Positions 24,864 to 33,742 of a stretch of 40,486 nucleotides of DNA are shown here, piece after piece; the stretch's first letter is position 1; each line of letters starts with the position of its first letter. The DNA is taken from the NCBI GenBank assembly GCA_947453525.1, contig CANGHD010000011.1, forward strand, positions 1 through 40,486. The letters run 5' to 3'. The position numbers were made by a program, and so were the translations under genes. This DNA comes from Paracoccaceae bacterium. GTDB taxonomy: Bacteria; Pseudomonadota; Alphaproteobacteria; Rhodobacterales; Rhodobacteraceae. Below the pieces are notes generated by a model. The model had not been told where the DNA came from. It saw nothing but the letters and a program-made list of their open reading frames with translations, and ran no database searches.

Positions 24864-26279
24864 ATGACACAGACCGATATCTGCCGCACCAGACCCGGCT
24901 ACCTGCTGGCCGCCGCCGTTCTGGCCTCCGCCATGGGCTTCATCGACAGTTCGGTCACGGCCATTGCCCTGCCGCAGATCCGCGCCAGCTTGGGCGGCAC
25001 GCTGTCGGCAGCCGAGTGGGTACAGGGCGGCTACCTACTGGCGCTGACCGCGCTCATTCTGGTCGGCGGGGCGATGTCGGACCGCTTCGGCGTGGTGCGG
25101 GTGTTTCAGGGCGGCATCGCGGCCTTCGTCGCCAGTTCCATGCTCTGCGCGGCTGCCCCCTCAATGCCCTTGCTCATCGCGGCCCGTGCCTTGCAGGGCA
25201 TGGGGGCCGCCTTCATGGTGCCGGGCTCGATGACCCTCGTCTCCCGCGCCTATCCGCGCGAACAGCGTGGCCGGGCCCTCGGCCTCTGGGCCGCCGCCGC
25301 CACCGCCACCACCGCCGGAGGCCCGATCCTAGGCGGTCTGGTGCTGACCTTGGCCGGGGGCGACTCCTGGAGGGCGATCTTTGCGCTGAACCTACCCCTC
25401 GGCGGCGCGGCGCTGTGGCTGCTGGCCCGCCACGCCAACCCCGACCAAGGCCGGCCCGGGACGCCGGTGGACCTTTGGGGTGCCTGCCTTGCCACGCTTT
25501 GCCTTGGCGCGCTCGCCGTGGCCCTGACCGAGGGCGAGGCGATAGCCCTGCCCGCCGCCTTGGTCTCGGCACTATCAGCGGCGGCCTTCATTTGGCTTGA
25601 AGCGCGGATCAAGGCACCGATGATCCGGCTGAGCCTGTTCGCCGACCGCAGCTTCAGCGCGGTCAACCTTGCCACGCTGCTTCTCTACATCGGGCTGAAC
25701 GGCTTCAGCTTCTATCTGCCGATGACGGCGATTTCCGCTTGGGGCGTCTCGCCGCTTGGCGTGACGGCGGCGTTCCTGCCGGGATCGGTCCTGATCGCCA
25801 CCCTCTCCTCTCGCGCCGGTCGACTGTCAGACCGGACCGGGCCGGGCTGGCCCCTGACGATCGGCTGCCTGATCGTGGCCCTCGGCTACGGCCTGATCGC
25901 CCACTTCGCCCCGGCACAGCACTTCTGGCGCCTGACGGCCCCCTTCTGCATCATCACCGGACTGGGCCTTGCCCTGCTGGTGGCCCCCCTGACCGCCGCC
26001 GTCATGGCCCATGCACCGGAAGCGGATCAGGGCGCCGCCTCGGGCATCAACAACGCCACCGCCCGCGCGGCGGCGCTGATCGCCGTGGCACTGATGGGGC
26101 GGATCGCCACACTGTCCTATGGGCCCATCTCCGCCGATCTGCCCGGCTTCGCGCTGCCCTATGCCACCGCGGCACACCGGGCCGCCACCTCGCTGGCCTT
26201 CTCCCACATCGCCGCCACCTCCTGCGCACTGGCGCTGGCGGCGGCGCTGGTGTCGGCCTTGGGCCTTCTCAGACGATAA
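24864..26279 (+). CDS. MFS transporter, DHA2 (EmrB/QacA-like) drug efflux type
   Basis: Inner-membrane proton antiporter of 471 residues with about fourteen hydrophobic segments. Motifs are GFIDSSVTAIALPQIRASLG in the first helix, WVQGGYLLALTALILVGGAMSDRFGVVRVF (motif A), and GGPILGG in helix five (motif C of drug/H+ antiporters). This suggests export of toxic compounds, with the substrate unknown. No membrane-fusion partner gene is adjacent. The last 11 bases overlap the end of the convergent DUF2189 gene. Confidence 0.87.
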   Translation: MTQTDICRTRPGYLLAAAVLASAMGFIDSSVTAIALPQIRASLGGTLSAAEWVQGGYLLALTALILVGGAMSDRFGVVRVFQGGIAAFVASSMLCAAAPSMPLLIAARALQGMGAAFMVPGSMTLVSRAYPREQRGRALGLWAAAATATTAGGPILGGLVLTLAGGDSWRAIFALNLPLGGAALWLLARHANPDQGRPGTPVDLWGACLATLCLGALAVALTEGEAIALPAALVSALSAAAFIWLEARIKAPMIRLSLFADRSFSAVNLATLLLYIGLNGFSFYLPMTAISAWGVSPLGVTAAFLPGSVLIATLSSRAGRLSDRTGPGWPLTIGCLIVALGYGLIAHFAPAQHFWRLTAPFCIITGLGLALLVAPLTAAVMAHAPEADQGAASGINNATARAAALIAVALMGRIATLSYGPISADLPGFALPYATAAHRAATSLAFSHIAATSCALALAAALVSALGLLRR

Positions 26280-27042
26280 GCCTGCGGTACAGATGCCAAG
26301 TGGCGTGGCCAAAAAGCGGCAACACCACGAACAGCCCCAGAAATCCAGGCAGCATCGCCAGAAACAGCAACGCCGCAATCAGCGCGCCCCAGCCCAGCAT
26401 CACCATGGGCGCCGCCGTCACCGCCCGCATCGAGGTGATCATCGCGGTGACGAAATCCACCTCGCGGTCCAACAGCAACGGCAGGCTCACCACCGTCAGA
26501 CAAAACAACACCGTGGCAAACCCCGCACCCACCAAAGTCCCCATGACCAGCATCGCCATGCCCTGAGGCGTGGTGAAGACCACCAGTGATGAGGTCACAT
26601 TGGTCAGCGTCGAGGTCCCCAGAAACAGCGCAAAGATCATGTGGCTGAGAAAGTTCCAGAACAGGAAGAAAAGCACGATCACCGCCGCCATCGACGGGAT
26701 CTGCCGGTCCCTCTGCCGGGCGATCACGCCAAAGACCGCAGCCGGCGACAAGGCCTCGCCCGCCTCGATCCGGCGCGAGATCTCGTAGAACCCGCAGGCA
26801 AGGAACGGCCCCAGAATGGGAAACCCGGCCGAGACCGGAATGGTCCACCAAAGCTGTCCCTTCAGCGTGAAAGCCGCCACGATCAGCCAGCCGCCCACCA
26901 CATAGACCAGCGCAAAAGCCATACCATAGAGCGGCGCCCGGCGAAAATCGCGCCACCCCAGTTGCAAAGCGGCCAGGACGTCAGATCCATCCGCCGCTAA
27001 AACCGTCACCTGAACCGGCGACGCCGCTTCCCCCACATCCAT
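26269..27042 (-). CDS. DUF2189 domain membrane protein
   Basis: A 257-residue integral membrane protein with about six hydrophobic segments, matching the DUF2189 family (GWRDFRRAPLYGMAFALVYVVGG, then FPILGPFLACGFYEISRRIEAGE). Function is not known. The ATG at 27042 is preceded by a strong GGGGGAGGG five bases away, so I prefer it to the in-frame ATG at 27093. The 27093 start would place a dispersed repeat element at the gene's 5' end and add 17 basic residues not typical of the family. The stop overlaps the convergent MFS gene by 11 bases. Confidence 0.84.
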   Translation of the reverse strand: MDVGEAASPVQVTVLAADGSDVLAALQLGWRDFRRAPLYGMAFALVYVVGGWLIVAAFTLKGQLWWTIPVSAGFPILGPFLACGFYEISRRIEAGEALSPAAVFGVIARQRDRQIPSMAAVIVLFFLFWNFLSHMIFALFLGTSTLTNVTSSLVVFTTPQGMAMLVMGTLVGAGFATVLFCLTVVSLPLLLDREVDFVTAMITSMRAVTAAPMVMLGWGALIAALLFLAMLPGFLGLFVVLPLFGHATWHLYRRLIV

Positions 27043-27088
27043 CGCATCCCTCCCCCAGACCGCGCGGCAGCGTTCCGCCCGCTTCCCT

Positions 27089-27138
27089 TTCATTCAGGCC
27101 CAAATATCCCACAGGGGCGCGGGGGTGTGAAACCCCCG
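27089..27138 (-). repeat. dispersed intergenic repeat, copy 2
   Basis: Reverse-oriented partner of the element at 21494-21543: the hairpin GCGGGGG-TTTCACA-CCCCCGC on the minus strand, then a C-rich stretch, TGGGATATTTGGG and a tail ending ATGAA. It matches copy 1 at 43 of 50 positions. It lies in the 218-base gap between prfB and the DUF2189 gene; the remaining bases of that gap (27139-27260) show no gene or clear signal. Confidence 0.7.
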
Positions 27139-27260
27139 CTCCGGCGGTGGGCACAAGGCACTGCTGTCTGAGTTCGAGGCTGCAACCGATCAGGTGGCAT
27201 GCGCAACAGTCCTGACCCGTCAGAGCAAAGATTTTGCGTGCAGATCGGAAACCGCAGCCC

Positions 27261-28388
27261 TCAGTCTTCGCCCATCGCATCGGCGCGGGACTTGCCCGAG
27301 ACGTCCTTGGCCAGCGTCGCCGCCATGAAGCGGTCCAGATCGCCGTCCAGCACGCCCTGGGTGTCACTCGTCTCGACCGAGGTCCGCAGATCCTTGACCA
27401 TCTGATAGGGCTGCAGCACGTAAGACCGGATCTGGTTTCCCCAGCCCGCCTCGCCCTTGCTTTCATGCGCCTCCAGGATGGCCGCGTTGCGCTTGTCGAG
27501 TTCCTGCTGGTACAGGCGGCTCTTCAGCGCCTGCATAGCGATGTCGCGGTTCTGGTGCTGGGACTTCAGCGATGACGTCACGACAATCCCGGAGGGGAAG
27601 TGGGTGATCCGCACAGCCGAGTCGGTCTTGTTGACGTGCTGGCCACCGGCGCCCGAAGACCGGTATGTGTCGATCCGGATGTCCTTGTCCTGGACGTCGA
27701 TCTCAATGTTGTCATCCACCACCGGATAGACCCAGACCGAACTGAAAGAAGTATGCCGCCGCGCCGCCGAGTCATAGGGCGAGATCCGGACCAGCCGGTG
27801 GACGCCCGCTTCGGATTTCAGCCAGCCATAGGCATTCTTGCCGCTGATCTTGTAGCTGACCGACCGGATGCCCGCCTCTTCGCCTGCGGTTTCGGACTGC
27901 ATCTCGACCGTATAGCCCTTCTTCTCCGCCCAACGCACGTACATCCGCGAAAGCATGCTGGCCCAGTCGCAGCTTTCCGTGCCGCCAGCACCCGCGTTGA
28001 TTTCCAGAAACGTGTCGTTGCTGTCCGCCTCGCCATCCAGCAGGGCTTCCAGTTCCTTCTGCGCCGAGAGTTCGACCAGCGCCTTCAAGGCGGCCTCTGC
28101 CTCGGTGACGATTTCTGCGTCGCCTTCCGCCTCGCCCAGTTCGATCAGTTCGACGTTGTCGCGCAAGCCGTTGCCAATCAGGTCGAAGGTCGACTGCGCA
28201 TCGATCAGCCCCTGCCGCTCGCGCATCAGCTTCTGCGCCTTGGCCGGGTCGTTCCACAGGTCCGGCGCCTCCAGCATGGCGTTGAACTCTTCCAAGCGGT
28301 GCGGGGCGGTTTCGACATCCATCCGCTGGCCCAGAAGCCGCAGCGATTTCTTGATCGCTTCGACATGGTTGAGGGTTTCGGCGCGCAT
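27261..28388 (-). CDS. prfB: peptide chain release factor 2
   Basis: Class I release factor recognising UGA and UAA stop codons. The 375-residue protein has the catalytic GGQ in SSGAGGQHVNKTDSAVR and the codon-recognition tripeptide region in RISPYDSAARRHTSF. The tripeptide reads SPY where E. coli RF2 has SPF; I recall SPY as usual in alphaproteobacteria. The frame is continuous from the first ATG, so the programmed +1 frameshift that controls RF2 in many bacteria is absent. It is likely downstream of, and possibly read with, the PBP1A gene on the same strand, with a 125-base gap that holds a palindrome. Confidence 0.96.
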   Translation of the reverse strand: MRAETLNHVEAIKKSLRLLGQRMDVETAPHRLEEFNAMLEAPDLWNDPAKAQKLMRERQGLIDAQSTFDLIGNGLRDNVELIELGEAEGDAEIVTEAEAALKALVELSAQKELEALLDGEADSNDTFLEINAGAGGTESCDWASMLSRMYVRWAEKKGYTVEMQSETAGEEAGIRSVSYKISGKNAYGWLKSEAGVHRLVRISPYDSAARRHTSFSSVWVYPVVDDNIEIDVQDKDIRIDTYRSSGAGGQHVNKTDSAVRITHFPSGIVVTSSLKSQHQNRDIAMQALKSRLYQQELDKRNAAILEAHESKGEAGWGNQIRSYVLQPYQMVKDLRTSVETSDTQGVLDGDLDRFMAATLAKDVSGKSRADAMGED

Positions 28389-28459
28389 GGTGGGATTTCC
28401 CTATTCGAGTGGGCTGCAAAGGCTGCGGGGGATTTAGCGGCAGACGGCGGGAGGGACAA

Positions 28460-28488
28460 GGTAGGATGGGCAATTTGCCCATCTAACC
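28460..28488. repeat. REP-like palindrome between PBP1A and prfB genes
   Basis: GATGGGCAA (28465-28473) and TTGCCCATC (28475-28483) are perfect reverse complements around one T, extended imperfectly by GGTAG on the left and TAACC on the right. Palindromes built on TAGGATGGGCA are familiar intergenic repeats in proteobacteria. It has no T-tract in either direction, so it is unlikely to be a simple terminator. Confidence 0.6.
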
Positions 28489-28513
28489 TGACGCAGCCCG
28501 GCCAGAGGACCGG

Positions 28514-31069
28514 TCAATAAAGCCCGCCCGAGCTGACGCTGCCGAAGGTGGCCTTCTTCTGCACCTTGGTCGTCTCGCCATTGCCATTGACGACAATGTC
28601 GGTCTGTCCTGAAAGATCGGTCTGGTCGGTCTCGCCCACCGCGAACAGCGGCAGGTCCTGCCCCATGCCGAAGCCGCCATCGACCATGGCCCCCAAGCCA
28701 AACACCGGCTCTTCGCCATCGCGGAAATATTCCGCCTGCACGTTCGGCCCGGTGGAGCCGTCCGGCAGTTGCGCCCCGGAATAGCGGTCGATGTTGATGA
28801 AATGCCCGCCCTCCGGCACCTTGAAGTCCGTGCCACCAAAACGCTTGACCGCCTGCTCCATGAAGGCCTGGAAGATCGGCACGCACAAGGTGCCGCCAAA
28901 GGCACCGGGGCCCATGGTGCGCGGGTTGTCAAAGCCCATGTAGCAGCCGGCCACAACGTTGGAGGTGAAGCCTACGAACCACACGTCCTTCGCGTCATTC
29001 GTGGTGCCCGTCTTGCCCGCCACCGGCACCGGGAGATGCACACCCGTCGCTGTTCCGCGCAGAATCACACCCTGCATCATCGAGGTCAGTTGATAGGCGG
29101 TGATCGCATTCATCACCCGCTCGCGGTTGGTGGTGATATCCAAAGCCATGCCGGCTGGCAGGCTGTCATTGCTGCAATCGGTGCAAGTCCGCGCATCATG
29201 GCGGTAGATCGTCTTGCCGTAGCGGTCCTGCACCCGGTCAACCAGCGTCGGCTCCACCCGCTCGCCGCCATTGGCGAACATGGCATAGGCTGCAACCATC
29301 TTGAACAGCGTGGTTTCCTGCGCGCCCAGGGCATTGGCCAGCAAGGGTTGCAGATGATCATAAACGCCGAACCGCTCGGCATAGCCGGCGACCGTGTCCA
29401 TGCCGACCGCCTGTGCGATCCGGATCGTCATCAGGTTCCGGCTCTGCTCGATCCCGGTGCGCATCGGGGTCGGGCCATAGTACTTGTCATGGCTGTTCTT
29501 CGGCGTCCAAAGCCCTTGCGGCGTGTCGACCGTGATCGGGGCATCGATGATGATTGTTGCCGGCGTATAGCCCGAATCCAAAGCCGCGGCATAGACAAAG
29601 GGCTTGAAGCTCGACCCCGGCTGGCGCGCGGCCTGAGTGGCACGGTTGAAAACAGAATCCTCGTAAGAGAACCCGCCCTGCATCGCGATCACCCGTCCGG
29701 TGTTCACGTCCATTGCCATGAAGCCGCCCTGCACCTCGGGCACTTGGCGCAGCGACCAATGGTCCAGACTGCCATCAGCCGCCATCACCGGCATCACCAT
29801 CACCACATCGCCGACCGAGACCAGATCAGCGGGCACCTTGGCCTTGGCTGACAGCGAGCCGTCGGCGTTGCGCTTGCGCGCCCATTTCACATCCTTGGCG
29901 GAAATGACCGCGGGCGCATCTTCGTCCTCGATGCCGACCGAAGCCGTCGTGTCATCCATCGCCAGCACGACAGCGGCCTTCCAGCCCTCCACGTCGCGGG
30001 GCAGGCCAGTCACATTGGCCAAGGCCGCACGCCATGCGTCGGCACTCGTATCCCCCAACGCCAGAGTTTTGCCGGTGCCACGCCAGACCCCCTGATCGCG
30101 GTCGTATTTCTCCAGCCCGTCGCGCAGCGCCTTGGCGGCGACCTTCTGAAGATCGGGGTCTTCGGTGGCGCGGATCGACAGACCACCCGAGAAGAATTCA
30201 TTCTCGCCAAAGGTCCCCGACAATTGCCGGCGGATTTCGTCGGTGAAGTAATCGCGCGGCGGCATCGCGTTCCGGTAAGCCGGAATGTCGCCACCCTGCA
30301 CCGTCTTCAGCGGTTCGGCTTTCGAGGCCTCTCCGGTCGCCTGATCCAGATAGCCGTTTTGCTCCATCTCGTTCAGCACGTAGTTCCGGCGTTCGACCAG
30401 CCGCGCCTTGTTGCGGACCGGATGGAATTCGGACGGCGCCTTGGGCAACGAGGCCAAAGTGGCCGCTTCGGCCGGGGTCAACTCGTTCAGCGTCTTGTTG
30501 AAATAGGTCTGCGCGGCAGCGGCCACGCCATAGCTGTTCTGACCAAGGAAGATTTCGTTCAGGTAGAGCTCAAGAATCCGATCCTTCGACAGGGTCTGCT
30601 CCAGCCGTGTCGCCAGAATGATTTCCTTGATCTTGCGCGCCACCGTCTTGTCGCCCGACAGAAGGAAGTTCTTCGTCACCTGCTGGGTGATCGTCGAGGC
30701 GCCCCGCGTGTTCTGCCCGCGGGACCGAATCGCCTCCCATGCCGCCGCAATCATGCCTTGCACGTCATAGCCGGCATGAGTGTAAAAGTGCTTGTCCTCG
30801 GCCGAGATGAAGGCGTGCTTGACCAGATCGGGAACATCGCTGATCGGCACGAAAAGCCGCCGTTCTGTGGCAAACTCGTCCATCAACTGGCCTTCAGCGG
30901 AGTAAATCCGGCTGATCGTCGGCGGCGCGTACTGGGCAAGGCTTTCATGGCTCGGCAGATCGCGGGAATACATGTAGAAGATGCCGCCCACAGACAGGGC
31001 GGCAAACAACAATCCCAAGGTGACCATCGAAAAGACGGCCCCGAACATCGACACGATAAACCTGAGCAC
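28514..31069 (-). CDS. penicillin-binding protein 1A (bifunctional transglycosylase/transpeptidase)
   Basis: Inner-membrane enzyme that polymerises and crosslinks peptidoglycan, about 851 residues. After a membrane anchor (about residues 5-33) comes a GT51 domain with AEDKHFYTHAGYD, RGASTITQQVTKNF and ELYLNEIFLGQNSYGV. A PBP1A-type insert domain and a transpeptidase domain follow, with the acyl-accepting serine at about residue 486 in RQPGSSFKPF and the KTG box KTGTTNDAKD. I chose the GTG at 31069 because GGAAGGGGG precedes it; the open frame to 31117 adds 16 polar residues ahead of the anchor. The amidase gene lies 113 bases upstream on the same strand. Confidence 0.95.
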   Translation of the reverse strand: MLRFIVSMFGAVFSMVTLGLLFAALSVGGIFYMYSRDLPSHESLAQYAPPTISRIYSAEGQLMDEFATERRLFVPISDVPDLVKHAFISAEDKHFYTHAGYDVQGMIAAAWEAIRSRGQNTRGASTITQQVTKNFLLSGDKTVARKIKEIILATRLEQTLSKDRILELYLNEIFLGQNSYGVAAAAQTYFNKTLNELTPAEAATLASLPKAPSEFHPVRNKARLVERRNYVLNEMEQNGYLDQATGEASKAEPLKTVQGGDIPAYRNAMPPRDYFTDEIRRQLSGTFGENEFFSGGLSIRATEDPDLQKVAAKALRDGLEKYDRDQGVWRGTGKTLALGDTSADAWRAALANVTGLPRDVEGWKAAVVLAMDDTTASVGIEDEDAPAVISAKDVKWARKRNADGSLSAKAKVPADLVSVGDVVMVMPVMAADGSLDHWSLRQVPEVQGGFMAMDVNTGRVIAMQGGFSYEDSVFNRATQAARQPGSSFKPFVYAAALDSGYTPATIIIDAPITVDTPQGLWTPKNSHDKYYGPTPMRTGIEQSRNLMTIRIAQAVGMDTVAGYAERFGVYDHLQPLLANALGAQETTLFKMVAAYAMFANGGERVEPTLVDRVQDRYGKTIYRHDARTCTDCSNDSLPAGMALDITTNRERVMNAITAYQLTSMMQGVILRGTATGVHLPVPVAGKTGTTNDAKDVWFVGFTSNVVAGCYMGFDNPRTMGPGAFGGTLCVPIFQAFMEQAVKRFGGTDFKVPEGGHFINIDRYSGAQLPDGSTGPNVQAEYFRDGEEPVFGLGAMVDGGFGMGQDLPLFAVGETDQTDLSGQTDIVVNGNGETTKVQKKATFGSVSSGGLY

Positions 31070-31182
31070 GTAGCGCCCCCTTCCAGTCGCGGTCCTTATA
31101 CAGTGCGCTTCCCGCAATGGTCAAAACGATGACGTGACCCGAAGCAACGTCCCGGTGCAATCCCGCCTATCTTGCCACGCCG

Positions 31183-32427
31183 CTATTTTCCGGCCCCCGC
31201 CTGTGCTGCATCCGCCGCGGCCCAAGCCTTCAACCCCGTCAAAATCGCCTGCGCCATTGCGGCCCGCCACTGCGGGTCCTCCAGATGCGCCAGGTCGCTG
31301 GCCGAGGACAGGAAGCCGACTTCCAAGAGGATCGAGGGGATATCCGCCGATTTCAGCACGGCGAAGGCCGCCTCCTGATGTGGGTGGCGATGCATGCGGA
31401 TGTCCGCCCCCTTGATCGCCTCCACCAAAGCCTTGGCCAGATTGGCGGTGCGCGGCTGAGTCTCGGCGCGCGCCATATCCATCAGCACAGTGGCCACGAC
31501 ATCATCCTGCTGGGTCAGATCGACGCCCGCCAGCAAATCATCGCGGTTGTGCCGCTCGGCCAGGGTGGCGCTGGCCTTGTCACTTGCCTCATCGGCCAGC
31601 GTGTAGACCGTGGCACCCACCGCCTCGCCCTCGGCCAAGGCATCGGCGTGCAGCGCCAGAAACACCTGAGCCCCGGCCATATGCGCCACCGAAATGCGGT
31701 CCTCGAGCGGTACGAACGTGTCGTCCTCGCGGGTCAGGATCACCTTGAAGCCGCCATCGCGCAGCAAGGCCTCCTTCAACTCGCGGGCAAAGACCATCAT
31801 CAGCTTGGCCTCCGACTGCCCGCCCGCCTCGGCGCCCGGATCAATCCCGCCATGGCCGGGGTCAAGAACCACGATCAGCGGCCCCGCGCCGCGCGGCGGC
31901 ACCGGCACCATGGGCGCAGGCTTGGGCAAGGCCCAACCCGGGGGCTCCGGTTCCAGGGCCTTGGCGGCGAACTCCTCCTGCGTGGCGGGCCGCAACAGAA
32001 TATGCACGGCCGTGTCCGGGCTGGTCACCATCCCGGCCTCCGCGACAAGCATCGGTCCCAAAAGATCGACCACCAGCCGGGACCAGCCTGGCCGGAACAC
32101 CCCGGCCCGCAAGCCCAGCACATCCGCGCTGTCCTGCTGCATATGGTTCAAGCCCGTCAAGTCCACCTCGCGGAAATCCACGATCAACCGTGGCGGATTG
32201 TCCAGCACGCGCGCCCGCCACGGCACCGGCTGACTGATCGTCAGTTGCAGATCAACCCCGGTGGTGGCATCGACCAGGTGGCTTCTTGCCGGGTCCAGCC
32301 GCGCCATGGCCGAAAGCGTCTGCGCCTGCACCGCGCCGGACATGACCCAAAGCAGCACCAGAACCAGAAACCGCAAGCCAACCCGCTTCACCCTGGCCCA
32401 AATTCCCCGGAGTACAATGCGCAACAT
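31183..32427 (-). CDS. N-acetylmuramoyl-L-alanine amidase with AMIN domain (AmiC-like)
   Basis: Periplasmic zinc amidase that removes stem peptides from peptidoglycan during cell separation. About 414 residues: a signal peptide (hydrophobic core FLVLVLLWVMSGAVQAQ), an AMIN domain (about residues 40-150, with PPRLIVDFREVDL and RLVVDLLGPM), a linker, then an Amidase_3 domain. Zinc ligands appear in LDPGHGGIDPGA, QSEAKLM and LALHADA, and the catalytic glutamate in ILLEVGFLSS. The ATG at 32427 has GGAG six bases upstream; earlier in-frame starts add residues ahead of the signal peptide. It is followed by the PBP1A gene and preceded by an aminotransferase gene on the same strand. Confidence 0.94.
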   Translation of the reverse strand: MLRIVLRGIWARVKRVGLRFLVLVLLWVMSGAVQAQTLSAMARLDPARSHLVDATTGVDLQLTISQPVPWRARVLDNPPRLIVDFREVDLTGLNHMQQDSADVLGLRAGVFRPGWSRLVVDLLGPMLVAEAGMVTSPDTAVHILLRPATQEEFAAKALEPEPPGWALPKPAPMVPVPPRGAGPLIVVLDPGHGGIDPGAEAGGQSEAKLMMVFARELKEALLRDGGFKVILTREDDTFVPLEDRISVAHMAGAQVFLALHADALAEGEAVGATVYTLADEASDKASATLAERHNRDDLLAGVDLTQQDDVVATVLMDMARAETQPRTANLAKALVEAIKGADIRMHRHPHQEAAFAVLKSADIPSILLEVGFLSSASDLAHLEDPQWRAAMAQAILTGLKAWAAADAAQAGAGK

Positions 32428-32513
32428 GACATGCTCCAGCGCAGGATTTCCGCAAAGAACGCCCGGCCCATGGTCCGACTGGGACCCACCCGCCCCGAGG
32501 CGACCAGCCACGC

Positions 32514-33656
32514 TCACCGCCGCTGACCCATGTAGCCCCGGAGCCGCCGCAGGCCTTCCACGATATCAGCCGTGGCTCTTGCATAGGAAAACCGCAGGGT
32601 CCTTGCGCCGCGCACCGGGTCGAAGTCCAGCCCAGGCGTCACCGCCACCCCCGCTTCGGCCAGCAACTCGGCCGAGAAGCCCAGCGAATCCTCGGTAAGA
32701 TCACTAACGTCGGCATAAACGTAAAACGCCCCATCCGGCGGTGCGATCTTGGTGAACCCCGCCAAAGGCAGTCCCTCCAGCATCAACCGGCGGTTCTCTG
32801 CATAGATGGCCCGGTTGGCCTCCAGCTCCTCCACACAGTCCAGCGCCGCCAAAGCCGCCACCTGCGCCACATGCGGCGCGCAGATGAACAGGTTCTGCGC
32901 CAGCCGCTCCACCGTGCGGATGTGATCTTCCGGCACCACCATCCAGCCGACCCGCCACCCCGTCATGCTGAAATACTTGGAGAAGGAGTTGATGACGTAA
33001 GCCTCATTTCCAATCTCCAGCGCAGAAACCGCCCGCGCGCCATAGTGCAGCCCGTGGTAAATCTCGTCCGACACGAAGTTGATGCCCCGCGCCGCCGAAA
33101 CCTCCATCAGGGCCGCCAGCGCCGCGCGGTCCAGCATCGTCCCCGTCGGATTGCCGGGCGAGGCCACGATCAGCCCCTGCAGATCCAAGCCCTCCAGATC
33201 CTCCGGCACCGGCTGCAAGCGGTTCTCGTCGCGCGACGGGATGCCCACCGGCACCAAATCCAGCGCCTTCAGGATCTGGCGGTAAGACGGATAGCCCGGC
33301 TCGCCCAGCCCCACTCGATCCCCACCATCAAACAGTGCTGTGAAGGCCAGAAGGAACGCCCCGGAAGACCCCGAGGTGACAATCACCCGCGCCGGATCAA
33401 GCTCCACTCCGTACCAGCGCCGGTAAAGGCCCGCGATCCCGGAGCGCAGTTCGGGAAGGCCCAACGACACCGTATAGCCCAAGGGCAGCGTCAGGGCCCG
33501 CGCCACGGCGTCTCGCGCGCCCGCAGGTGCGCCAGTGCCGGGCTGGCCGATCTCGAAATGGATGATGTGACGGCCTGCGGCCTCGGCTTTGGCTGCGGCC
33601 TGCACCACATCCATCACAATGAAGGCATCCACCTGCCCCCGTCTTGATCTTATCAT
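32514..33656 (-). CDS. class I/II pyridoxal-phosphate aminotransferase
   Basis: Fold-type I aminotransferase, 380 residues, of the aspartate aminotransferase superfamily. The PLP lysine is about K227 in NSFSKYFSMTGWRVGW; other landmarks are IHFEIGQPGTGAPA at the N-terminus, SPGNPTGT, VSDEIYHGLHYG and the C-terminal LRFSYA with the carboxylate-binding arginine. The amino donor is not determined by sequence; this subgroup is usually annotated only as an aminotransferase. The ATG at 33656 gives the normal family N-terminus (SRRGQVDAFIVMDV). It ends 86 bases before the amidase start, on the same strand, and is divergent from the DsbA-like gene. Confidence 0.92.
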   Translation of the reverse strand: MIRSRRGQVDAFIVMDVVQAAAKAEAAGRHIIHFEIGQPGTGAPAGARDAVARALTLPLGYTVSLGLPELRSGIAGLYRRWYGVELDPARVIVTSGSSGAFLLAFTALFDGGDRVGLGEPGYPSYRQILKALDLVPVGIPSRDENRLQPVPEDLEGLDLQGLIVASPGNPTGTMLDRAALAALMEVSAARGINFVSDEIYHGLHYGARAVSALEIGNEAYVINSFSKYFSMTGWRVGWMVVPEDHIRTVERLAQNLFICAPHVAQVAALAALDCVEELEANRAIYAENRRLMLEGLPLAGFTKIAPPDGAFYVYADVSDLTEDSLGFSAELLAEAGVAVTPGLDFDPVRGARTLRFSYARATADIVEGLRRLRGYMGQRR

Positions 33657-33742
33657 GAACCTGCCCCATCCTGCCGCCCCATGTTCCCCCGCGTGCGGCT
33701 GCCGTCAAGCCAGCTTACATCCGCGCTCTTCAAAGGTCTGTC

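Noticed and set aside
27043-27093. Upstream ATG at 27093 for the DUF2189 gene
   Set aside because: This ATG belongs to a dispersed repeat element, and the ATG at 27042 has a much stronger ribosome-binding site.
27261-28388. Programmed frameshift in prfB
   Set aside because: The reading frame is continuous from start to stop with no internal UGA.
33630-33650. Twelve-base identity with the region around 37736-37750 near the RodZ-like start
   Set aside because: Matches of this length are expected by chance many times in 40 kb, and one copy lies inside codons of the aminotransferase.
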